From Peromyscus leucopus (lineage: Eukaryota; Chordata; Mammalia; Rodentia; Cricetidae): a stretch of DNA of 64,000 nt. Positions 45,276 through 55,324 of the stretch are shown here, one piece after another (position 1 is the stretch's first letter; each line of letters opens with the position of its first letter). Position numbers and translations under genes: made by a program. Below the pieces are notes generated by a model. The model saw only the letters and a list, made by a program, of their open reading frames with translations. It made no database searches and had not been told where the DNA came from. The stretch covers positions 70,046,518-70,110,517 of the forward strand of contig NC_051063.1 in NCBI RefSeq assembly GCF_004664715.2. Direction: 5' to 3'.

Positions 45276-45625
45276 CCATCTCTCTGTGTGTGCAGGGCCC
45301 CTCTTACACAACCATCTCTCTCTCTCTGTGTGCAGGGGGCCCTCTTACACAACCATCTCTCTCTGTGTGTACAGGGGCCCCTCTTACACAACCATCTCTG
45401 TGTGTGTGTGTGCAGGGGCCCCTCTTACACAACCATCTCTCTCTCTGTGTGTGTGCAGGGGCCCCTCTTACACAACCATCTCTCTCTGTGTGTGTGCAGG
45501 GGCCCCTCTTACACAACCATCTCTCTGTGTGTGCAGTGGCCCCTCTTACACAACCATCTCTCTGTGTGTGCAGGGGCCCCTCTTACACAACCATCTCTCT
45601 CTCTGTGCAGGGGCTCCTCTGCCTC
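45276..45625 (+). repeat. Minisatellite, about nine units of 38-46 bp
   Basis: Each unit reads 'cttacacaaccatctct', then a (CT)n(GT)n stretch of variable length, then 'gcaggggcccct'. Length variation comes from the CT/GT part. Units differ by single substitutions (for example gcagtggcc in one copy). Long ORFs run through in all three plus frames because the unit lacks stop codons; they are not evidence of a gene. Confidence 0.95.
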
Positions 45626-46718
45626 ACAGCCCCTGTTCAGCTTCTCCGGGAGTTTCATTTTTCTTCCACAGTTTGGGGCAGCATCTCCTGGTTTATCTTG
45701 TCCACGGATCATCCTGCCTTCAGTGCTATGGGAGCTGAGGACAAGGTACCTCCCTTTCTTCCTTGCTACATCTACCGATGCGTAGAAGTTATTCAATAGA
45801 TTAAATGGCAGGATTGATATCAGGCAGCTTCTTGGAGCCATTTCTATGTGAGGGGATCTTATTGAACCCCAAGTCTCATAGATGAGCAGGGAGGGAACCT
45901 GATTGTGTGATAGTGGTTCAGAGTCTGGCAGGGAAAACATCTGCTTTTGGAAAACATCTGCTTTTAGGTTTCTTAACAAGGTTACACACTTGTTAAGAGG
46001 CACCTGACTGTGTGTTGGCCTGCTTTGTCAACGGGGATGGGGGCTGATTTAAGGCTGCTGGGCACTTCCTCTGAGCAGTGCCCACCTTGTTCTGGTGGGG
46101 AGAGGTGTCCATGCTTTTCTGACCCCTTAGAAGAAATATCTGCTGCTGCTGCTACCCACAGACAGCCCGAGGAGACACATGTGAGCTTATTGTACTCACC
46201 GAGGTAGGCCATTTACTGGAAAGGACACATCCCTGTCACCCAGGGCTGTGTGACAGCCCTATCTGCTGTGTCGTGAAGAATCATGAGGCTGTGTCCCTTC
46301 CTGAATTCTACCTACCGGCTGCCTGAGCCTTGGTTTTCTGTTGTATCACAGTCCTCTATAAATAGTACAGTTAACAGTTCTCTCCGCCCTGTGAGAGTTT
46401 CTCTCTGTAGCTTCGTCTTGGCCTTTATCACCTAGTACATAATCTAATTTAAGAATAATTGGTAAAATCCTGTACTATGCAGAGCCCGCCTCTGCTTCCC
46501 AGCCCCAGCTTCGTGTCAGGCCGAGCTGCAGTCAGAGGCTTCAGTGTTTTCTCTTGAACTCACCAAAGCTCCCTGCTGCTTTGGGAAGATGAAGGGATGT
46601 GGCATACTACCTTACCAAGAGCTGGCATGAGGCAGCTTGTCCATGAGGACCACTGCCTTTCATTCTTAGAAGGCTGGAACTTTTCTCTGCAATTTCGTTC
46701 TTTCTTTTCCTTTTGTAA
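45626..46718. other. Unique sequence
   Basis: Nothing recognised. A short CTG run (46141-46152) lies inside. Confidence 0.4.
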
Positions 46719-46745
46719 AACACAACACAACACAACACAACAAAC
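46719..46745 (+). repeat. (ACAAC)n microsatellite
   Basis: About five perfect ACAAC units, next to an antisense B1. Confidence 0.9.
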
Positions 46746-46758
46746 AACCAGCAAACAG

Positions 46759-46912
46759 TTTTTTGTTGTCTTGAGACAAGATCTCATTGTACAGCCCAGG
46801 ATAGTCTGGAACTTAACTGTGTAGCCCAAGCTGACCCTGGACTTGTGGTAGCCTCCCTGCCTCAGTTTCCCAAGTGGTGGGATTACAGGTTCAAGCTGTG
46901 TGCCTGCTTTCT
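46759..46912 (-). mobile_element. B1-related SINE, antisense, old
   Basis: Antisense marks 'gtcttgagacaagatctcat', 'agcccaggatagtctggaa', 'gcctccctgcctcagtttcc' and 'gtggtgggattacaggttc'. More diverged than the 37 kb copy. Confidence 0.7.
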
Positions 46913-47310
46913 ATCTGTAATTTCAATTCATGTTCTCCCTGAAGCACACAAGTTCTGCCTTGACCCATGTGTTAGGGAGGTGCCTCTGATCAGGGAGTGT
47001 CCTGAGGGACAGACTGCTCTCTGGGCTGTTTCTTCAGGGAAGCATCACTGAGAAGCCTGAGGGCACTATTGAGTAGCAGCTCTGTGCCACTCAGCATAGA
47101 GTCAAGATCTCTTAAAATTGCATGGTGAGCTGCTTCTGGCCTCAGAGTAGTTCCTACCCAGGAAAGCTGAACCTAAATCATCAGTAAAGCTCACAACATA
47201 AGGGTCTCCAAGCCCCACCCAGAACCTACAGTATCTGAACCTATAGGGGCAGAGCCTATCTTCTTACCATGAAGGTCCCTGCTAAAATGCCTACTCCACG
47301 TCTTCTAGAA
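46913..47310. other. Unique sequence
   Basis: Nothing recognised. Confidence 0.4.
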
Positions 47311-47662
47311 TATCGTGGTTAGAACGTGAAGTGTCCCCCACAGGCTTATTGTCGTACACTCGGTTCCCAGCTGGTGGTGCTATCTGGGAAGGTTGTGGAA
47401 CCTTTAGCTGGGGAAGCCTTGCTGGAAGAAGTGGGTCATTGGGAACAGGTCTGAGATTTGATAGTGCCGCCTTTACTTCCTACCTTTTCTCTACTTCCTA
47501 ATTGTGGGTGGAATGTGACCAGTTGCCTCACACCCTTGCCATCACTGTCCCTGCCGTGATGGACTGCATCCTTTCTTAAATCATGAGCCAAATTACATCC
47601 TTCCTTCTTTAGGATTCAGTTAGCCATTTTGTCACAGCATCTAGAAAAGTGACTAGTCCATA
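47311..47662 (+). mobile_element. MT-type MaLR LTR
   Basis: It opens 'gtggttagaacgtgaagtg' and 'tcccccacaggcttattgtc', then 'ttcccagctggtggtgctat', 'aagaagtgggtcattggga' and 'gtgatggactgcatcctttc', ending 'gaaaagtgactagtccata'. Solo LTR. Confidence 0.8.
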
Positions 47663-50656
47663 GGGTCATCGGCTGCGACATTTTTAAGAACGGAAGGGGT
47701 AATAGTTGCTAGTTTCGTGACTACCATTGAATTGTGTAGAAGAGTCATGCAGAATAGCGTTTAATAAAGGGGTGTCTTACCCATATCCTCTTCATGTCAG
47801 AGGTGAGAAGGAATTCATGCTCTGGCATTATGGGATAGCCTGACAAGACACCTGACACTGGTCAGAGAAAAATGCCACAAGTAATTACTGGAAGTTACAT
47901 ACCCTTTCCAGAACTGTGTGTTATCCGGGTGAACCTGCACAAGGAAGCATGTGAACCTCCAAATTCACATGGACCCTGATGGGTAGAAACTGCTTGTATG
48001 AGTGAAACGTTAATAAGATGCAGAAAGAATGGACTTGGTTATGAACTAAAGTGGGATTTTTTTTTTCTTACCCAGTTGGCTATTTAAGGAGAGAATTTCT
48101 TCTACTATGAATAAATGCAACATTAACTTAAAGCAACACATGGGATCGAATGCATTTGAAACCCATTGTGATGTGTAATCTAACAGTCACAGTAGTATCC
48201 AGCTAGTAAAGAAACATTTACTGGGCAGCTGTCAGAGAGGGTTAAGTCACCAGTCAAGTGAGCTTCAGATGACACCAAACCCTCAGTGCTTCTACTGTGC
48301 ACCAGGGCGCTCCTGACTTGTATTACACGTGGGGACTGATGCCAGCATGCTGCTTTGGAGGAAAGTGCCCTTCTGCCTGCAACCCTTGCTCTTGTGAGGT
48401 CCAAGTCCCTCTACCTGTGCAGGTGAATGGTGTCAATGGCAAATGGTGGGAGAGATGGATTATGCAGGGAGCCCCAAGTCTGGCCAAGAGAGAGCTTGCC
48501 CATGGAAGTAGCACAAGAGGCTATACTCCTTTGTAGCTGCCAAAATTTGATGACCCAGTGACGTCACGTGTCCAGAGACAACCCCTATCCCCTTGTTTGA
48601 GCAAGAGATGGGGACGATCTGGCTTCCCATTTATAGGTGCCACGGGTCTTTAAAAAAGCCTTGGTCTTATGTCATATGCCTACCTTGGGTACACAAGGAA
48701 ACACGATTATAAAAACCTTCTGGAACGTTCCTCTGACTGGTATTTGACACCCTGTCTCTGACTTCTGTGTAGAGAGGGAAGCTCCCAAATAGCATTTTAA
48801 GATTCTGCTGTGATGTTTCTGTTTCTTGAAAACTGCCTTAACCATTTGGGGTGAACACAGATCACAGAGGGCTAACTTTCCCTAAAGCAGCGTGTGTTAT
48901 TTTTAAATGAAGTCTTTTTGAAAGCATGCCTTTATGTGAAGCCAGTGTAGGAAACAGATGAAAGCAGATGGGCTCGGGCTGAAGGGGTCAGTGAGCCTTG
49001 CCTCAAGTGGGCCTTCGCCCCTAAAGAACAAGGCCATCCAATGGCATGCTTTGCAAGCTGCCCATTACAGCACTCTAAGGAAAGAATGTGCCATTTGAAT
49101 AAGAATTGACTTGTTGTTTTTGTTTTGTTTTGTTTTTAATGTGGAGATGTCCCATAGTTAACCTGGAGTCCCCATGGACCATATAATTTATCACCGTGGG
49201 CAGTCCATTTGACCAGTCATATCCCTCTTCCTTATGAATCTGTATACCATTTCCTGAAGCACATGTCACTTTATTGTGTATTTTCCTGGGCACCACAGAG
49301 CCTCAAGCCAGAGCTCATATTACACAATATTTTCCTCTTTATGGGTGGAGGGCTTCCCTAACAGGTGTAGAGGTGGAAATGTGCTCTGGGATTTTAGCTG
49401 CAAGATGGACAGAGCCATCATTCATGATAAGTCTGTGCTTTTAAAATTCTCTTTCTTTTCCAGTCTCCAAAAGCTTTGCATTAATGATATGCAGCTATGG
49501 TTTCTTCTAGAGCCTTCTTACTCATGTTGGCATGAGTCCAGCTCCCCACTCCACTCTGAATGTGGCTTTTCATGATGCTTCTTATATGCTTAGGTTTGAT
49601 TTGTTCTTCTTATGAGATTTAGGAGGTAATCTGTGAGGGTGATTAAAGGCCTAGATTTGTTTCCTGGTGTGTATTTAGGGGTGGGAGTAGGGAAGATAGA
49701 CAGTGTAAGGGTGGAGTAGATTTTAGGGTGTAGACTCTGTGCACCAGTTAGAGTCTGGGTCAAGGAATAATGTCCTTGCTTTTAGACATGCGAGGACCTC
49801 AGACCCTGATGGTCAGAAGGCTTGCTGTAGCTTTGATCCTGAGTCATCATAATTACTGGTTTTTAAACTAGCATTTCTGGAGGTCAGTATCCTCACCGGC
49901 CAAAACAGTACACATGCTTGTGGGGTGTTACCAGTTTTGTCGTCTTTTCTGAAGCATTCGGTTTGTGCTGTTTGGAGAAACTGAGAGGTTAGGAGAGAGG
50001 TGGAGAGGAAGGGCATAGAAGGACAGGACAACTTGCTAGATGAACTGTGGGCTGGTGCCAGGTCAGTTGTTTTAACATATGAGGATTAGGGGTGGGGGCA
50101 GATAAATCTGGAGGATTGTAGCGGGTACCAGAGACAGCCCAGGCTCCGTGTGGCCTTGGAGATCTGATTATGTCAGAGGACCCATGAGAGAGACAGGAGC
50201 CCATGCTCTGTGGTTCTTCTCTTTCTCTTCTCCCTTCCTCCCTCCACACTCCTCTCCCGACTCCTGGCTCCCACCATCTCTAGCTCCACATTCCCTCTGC
50301 TCCATATCAGAACTTAGCTCAGGCCATCACATCAGGGCCACTCCTCTCTCCTTCCTCCTCTGCTCTCACCCCCAGCCCCTCAGCTCATCCACAGTGACCA
50401 TATCATGCTGCTCTTGTCTGCTTCACCAGCATCTTTGTGACTCAGTACCTGGTAGGGTTTGGGTTGTGTTGGTGCATTGTCTCCTGCAGGAACATCAAGT
50501 TGGCAGGCTGGTAGGTGCAGGTGCATCTGAGGCTAAAAATCTCTCATACCTTCTTGTTAAAATGGAGCAATGGTAGTCTCTGCAAGCCAGGGACAAGGTG
50601 AGAATAAAAAGAGGTCGCCCTGGCATAGGGCTTCGTACATAGTGTACATGTAGGCA
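47663..50656. other. Unique sequence, 3 kb
   Basis: Repeat-poor. A TGACGTCACGTG composite site lies at 48559-48570. A GTTTT-rich patch lies at 49114-49136. ORFs at 48180-48536 and 49989-50576 overlap on opposite strands and are unsupported. Confidence 0.45.
48559..48570. promoter_or_regulatory. Overlapping CRE and E-box
   Basis: TGACGTCA (48559-48566) overlaps CACGTG (48565-48570). Both are canonical palindromes for CREB/ATF and bHLH-ZIP factors. The two CpGs persist in an otherwise CpG-poor region. Function is inferred from motif only. Confidence 0.35.
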
Positions 50657-50671
50657 GTGGATGGTTTTATT

Positions 50672-50850
50672 TCTTTTTTCTTTTCTTTCTTTCTTTTTTT
50701 TTTTTTTTTTTTCCGAGACAGGGTTTCTCTGTGTAGCTTTGGAGCCTGCCCTGGAACTTGCTCTGTAGACCAGGCTGGCCTCACAGAGACCCACCTGGCT
50801 CTGCTTCCCAAGTACTGGGATTAAAGGCAAGCACCACCACCTCTCTGGCA
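50672..50850 (-). mobile_element. B1 SINE, antisense, with target duplication
   Basis: A CT-rich and poly-T tail (to 50713) is followed by antisense B1 ('cgagacagggtttctctgtg', 'gaccaggctggcctcacag', 'tactgggattaaaggcaag'). Flanked by GTGGATGGTTTTATT (50657-50671) and GTAGATGGTTTTATT (50851-50865), one mismatch. Confidence 0.9.
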
Positions 50851-50956
50851 GTAGATGGTTTTATTATCTGTGTTTTGAAAGGAAAGAAATCTGCAAAGTG
50901 TCACATGTTCTAATTTAGGATAAATCTCTAAGGAATGTTTGCAAGATAAAAGAGAA

Positions 50957-51248
50957 GTTGGAGTCTGGGTAGATGGCTCAGTGATTGTGAAGTGAGGGCT
51001 TACGTTCAGTTCCTTAGAACTCACATAATTCCGGAGGTGTCAGTGTATGTCTGTGAGCCTGTGTCCCCAGGATGTTTGTGTTCCCACAGTGAGATGGGAG
51101 GCAGAAACAGGAGAATCCTCAGAAACTCATGGGCCAGCTAGCCTGGCAGATGGTCTCCAACAAAGAGAAAGGTGAGGACCAACACCTAGGGTTGTCCTCT
51201 GATCTCCACACGTTCACAAAAACACAGAGGAACATAGAGGTACATATC

Positions 51249-51249
<1 letters not shown>
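50957..51249 (+). mobile_element. B4 SINE, sense
   Basis: 'ctgggtagatggctcagtga' (ID-like head), 'gcagaaacaggagaatcctc' (B1-like middle) and 'gttgtcctctgatctccaca' (tail), leading into the CA tract. Confidence 0.65.
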
Positions 51250-51344
<95 letters not shown>

Positions 51345-51412
51345 GAGAGAGAGAGAGAGAGAAAGGGAGAAGGATGGAGAGGGGGAGAGAGACACACACA
51401 GGGAGAGAAAGA
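51250..51412 (+). repeat. Compound (CA)n(GA)n microsatellite
   Basis: Twenty CA units (51250-51289) are followed by about 25 GA units (51290-51340) and then an imperfect polypurine stretch. The whole grows from the B4 tail. Serine/leucine-rich or arginine/glutamate-rich ORFs here are artefacts. Confidence 0.95.
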
Positions 51413-52361
51413 TTAGAGGATATAAAAGCAAGGCTTGTCTAATGACGGTCATGGATGACTCCTGGGTACTGGAGACCCCCAGCATGTTTAACTTTCCCAG
51501 CAGCCAGCATTCATCAAGCCCTGCTCTGCCCAGCCCCATCCCTGGACAGTGCTTTATAGTGCTGCTGGCTCCTGTCTCTACTGAATACTAAGTGTGGTTA
51601 TGGACTTCCTAATGGAGAGGGTTGCTGCATCCACACGGAATACAAAGCATGGACTGTCACAGCGCTCACAAACCTATCTCCTCACAAACCCTACATGAGC
51701 ATCCTCCCTCCATCAAGTTTAACTCAACATTTAAGTGTGCAGAATTTAAAATTACTTTGAAAACTTCCCCCCTTTCAAGTCTCTGCGTAAAGAATAGATC
51801 TCTTTAGATGTCCACATCTGTCAGACAGCTGGAAGGTCCATCCCCTGCTCTTGCTTCCACACCTGCCATTTGTCTCTGCACAGGCATTCTTGATAATTGA
51901 GATGTGTTGTGCATGAGGCCTCACTCAAGGGTGCCAAGGGCACAGTTCCTGGCCAGCTGCTTCCCCCTCATTAGGATGTGTCCATCAGACACCACTCATG
52001 AGAAATCCTTGCCGGGGGTATCTGCCTGCGTCATCCTATTAGCCGGGGTAAGCTGGGCTTCTTGTTCCCTCACCCAAAAGATGAAGTTAGTTCATAAGAA
52101 GCTGCTGTCATAAGAGTTTTCACCCTTTACAATTAGAGCAGGAAGAGGCCAATGATGAGAGATTAACGCGGCAGTAGTCAGCCTTCATCATTCATGAGCA
52201 GTTAGGGCCCTAAATGCCACGTTTGAAGGCTGTTCTGCCTTCCAGTTCTGAGGGAGGAGAATGTAATTGTATAGAACACTGGCTGTGTTTGGAATTTTAA
52301 TTTGTCCATTGGCAGTGTCACAAGGAGTTCATTTAAGACCCCAGATATCCTTGTGATACAT
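51413..52361. other. Unique sequence, conserved-looking at 52100-52350
   Basis: Repeat-free. The last 250 bp have the even, AT-leaning texture of conserved non-coding DNA. Confidence 0.35.
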
Positions 52362-52365
52362 GTGT

Positions 52366-52403
<38 letters not shown>

Positions 52404-52734
52404 TGTGTACCCATACATGTTTTTGTGGAGACCATGTCCATGTGTACACTTGTTTGCAGAGGCCAGAGTTCAATATTAGGTGTCAACATCTCAGGAGCTG
52501 TCCATCTTGTTTTTTTCGAGACAGAATTTCTCATTGGCCTAGAGCTTGCTGAGCAGTCTAGGCTGGCTAGTCAGCGAGTCCTAGGAATTCTCTCATCTCT
52601 CCCTCACTACTATTGAGAATACAAGTGTGCACTGCCATCTCTGGCATTTTTTTTAAACCTGGCTTCTGAGGACTGAATTCAGGTCCTTATGATTGCATGG
52701 CAGCTACTTTACTGGTGGATCTCTCTAGCTCAAG
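52362..52734 (-). mobile_element. B4 SINE, antisense, with (TG)n
   Basis: TG tract (52369-52401), then 'gcagaggccagagttcaata', 'ttcgagacagaatttctcat', 'actgaattcaggtccttatg' and 'actggtggatctctctagct'. Complete and moderately diverged. Confidence 0.75.
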
Positions 52735-53262
52735 ATCCTAGATGCTTACGGAAGGGCCATCCACAGGTGTCTTTGAGGCCAAGGTGGACCACAGGGCAGA
52801 GCAAATGGCTACCTATACAGCCGGGGTAGGGACACAAAGGAGCCCAGTGTTTAGAAGAAACAGAATAGCTCAGAGCTCAGCACCTTGTGATGATACGGCC
52901 GACCAGATGACCTCTGCCAAGGAGGAAGTCAAGGATGCATGGTAGGGTAGACAGGTGAACCTGGCGCTAAGAAGCTGTAGGAACAGGTGGACATCGTGAC
53001 TGCAGAGATGACAGCTGCCACCAGAATTGCCTACTAAGCAAAGCAGATTCAAATTACTCATTCAAATTGCTCTGATTGCTAAAAAGCTAAACCAGTGGAA
53101 AGCATCTATTTGCTTGAGGCTTACCCCTACCAAGGCTGTCACTATACCCTGGGCTCTGCTTAGTTTTCCAATTCACAACCAAAATACACAGAGAGGCCTT
53201 GGCAGGAGTCCTAGAATTCTTCACAAATAAAGAACCCACAAAAAATAATCAATGCAGCATGC
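52735..53262. other. Unique sequence
   Basis: Nothing recognised. Confidence 0.4.
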
Positions 53263-53264
53263 AG

Positions 53265-53362
53265 TCTCCTAATTCCACCCACTCACCTATCCACCCATCT
53301 ATTCACCTACCCACCCCCACATCTTTCCACTCATCCATCCATCCACACATCCATCCAACATC
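53265..53362 (+). repeat. (CATC/CACC)n microsatellite
   Basis: Interrupted ATCC/ACCC units, with the purest part (ATCC)n at 53333-53357. Confidence 0.85.
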
Positions 53363-55153
53363 TAATAGGTACCAACTTTGGGTAGGGTCTTGAAAATACA
53401 TAAGTAAACAAGACATACACTTTGGCATTTTGTATTTTCTACCATAAATGGGCATCTGGAAGTCTCAAGGATATCAAAGGCTCAGGGATACCAAAGTGAT
53501 CTTCATGGAAATTTGTTTGTCTGCTTTGACCAATAAGAAGTCCCTAAGCCACAGAGTAGATGAGTGGCCCCTCCAGGAATGAGAACCAGAACTGGAGATG
53601 AGGATTCCTCACTGCAAGATGAAGGGATTTCTACCAGTCACATTGAGTACCAATCTTCATGGTAGGAACAGACTTTTACCCTCTAGATTGGATGTCATTT
53701 CATGAGTTTTCCCAAGACATACATATTGTTTCTGAGAAAGAGAATGAGCAGGACCCATAGTCAGGGAGCACTAGTTCATTACCTTGTAAATGAACCAGGT
53801 TTATTCACTCTGACATAAAGTGGGTGGTACCCAGCAAGAGAAATGAAAGCACACACCCTTGCCTGTTGATCTCAAATCCTCTACCTTGAACTGCTGAGAG
53901 GTCAGAATGAACTAGGAGTGATTTCTTTCCCCCTAACAGTTGATCTCTCTGGATCTAAGCATCAACTTTAAAACAATCAATCAATTGAGCAAGCAAGCAA
54001 GCAAGCAAGCAAATAAACAAAATTAAATCACTCTGGAGCAAGTTCTGGGCTTGAGGCATGAATCATAGAGACAAGAAGAAGCTGCTCTCTTCCAGGGCTG
54101 CCCTTTGGTCCCCATGCTTGGTAAGTCAATGTCATCACATTGCTGTCCATCAAGGTGGACCATAGCAAAGGTCTTCCAGCCACCCACTGGACATGCCACA
54201 GTGGGACCACCCCTTAGGATTTTAAACCACTTCTTATGCCCATTATTCTTTTTAGAAAAAAATCCTCATTCCTATATGGCCCTGCCAGGCTTCTGAGCCT
54301 TCATTAGATCTAGTGGAATGGCCATTATTGTAGCACCCAGGCAGCTGTGAAATGGAACCGCGCTTGCAGACAGTCAGAAGAATTGAGAAGTTGTGACAGC
54401 CCCAAGGACAGGTACACTTTCACTTACAAATCAAGGTTATGTGCTCATGGGGAAGCACTTTTAAAGTCAACCCTTTTCTTTAATTGCCAGTATCAGCCTA
54501 CCCGGGAAGCCTGCAGCAACTGCACCAATATAGCTCAGGTTATTGATCCCTGCGATGCAGGGCTTCTGCTCCAGGCACACTGCAGCACTTTCTACAGATC
54601 AGCACAATAGTTCAGAGATCAATCATTATTTCTCCCTACCGGTCCATTTTAATTGTGAAATCAAAGGTGTGGTAATCGCTTCTTAAGTTGGGAGAACATG
54701 TGAAACCAAGGGAAGATGTGTCCTCCTGGTAGGAAGCCTTTCACATAGAAGGCAAGCTGTACATTTTCCTGAACTGATCCCAAGTGTCCAGCACCCTTGA
54801 GCTTAGTGGAGGTTGGGAGCCTGCAGTTTTCCATCTAGAAGACCAGTTTTCCTCCCTCCATGTCAGGAAGACAGGGGTCCAGGAGACAGTCGGAACACAA
54901 GGTGAAAAGGAACAGTCTGGTTCCAGGATTTGCCTCCTATGAGGGATGAACAGAGTTGTTGAGGTTGAGGCCACCTTCCAGGAGAATCTAGCCTCAATGG
55001 ACAGAGGTCTCTGAGTCTCCCCACATCTTGGGAAGAGACTTAGCACTCTCTAACAGCTCTCTATTAAGAAACAAAGTGGTTGGATTTTGAGTCTCAAGAG
55101 AAGTCCCATGTTGCCACCCATCCACTCCATTTTGAGGCTTTGATATCTTTTAG
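53363..55153. other. Unique sequence with (GCAA)n
   Basis: A (GCAA)n array of about six units at 53988-54011. 54350-54690 is repeat-free, conserved-looking DNA containing an 87-codon ORF without known motifs. Otherwise nothing recognised. Confidence 0.4.
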
Positions 55154-55161
55154 AAAATGTC

Positions 55162-55316
55162 GCCGGGCGGTGGTGGCGCACGCCTTTAATCCCAGCACTT
55201 GGGAGGCAGAGGCAGGCGGATCTCTGTGAGTTGGAGGCCAGCCTGGGCTACCAAGTGAGTTCCAGGAAAGGCACAAAGCTACACAGAGAAACCCTGTCTC
55301 GAAAAAAACCAAAAAA
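55162..55316 (+). mobile_element. B1 SINE, young
   Basis: Almost consensus cricetid-like B1: 'gccgggcggtggtggcgcac', 'ggcaggcggatctctgtgag', 'gaaaggcacaaagctacac', 'gaaaccctgtctcgaaaaa'. AAAATGTC flanks it (55154-55161 and 55317-55324). Confidence 0.95.
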
Positions 55317-55324
55317 AAAATGTC

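Noticed and set aside
45276..45625. CRISPR-like array
   Set aside because: Units are contiguous with no unique spacers, and the genome is mammalian.
45088..45785. 216-, 189- and 169-codon ORFs as a repeat protein gene
   Set aside because: They are the same minisatellite read in three frames. The unit contains no stop codon in any plus frame.
51186..51539. Serine/leucine-rich ORF
   Set aside because: Translation of the (CA)n(GA)n microsatellite.
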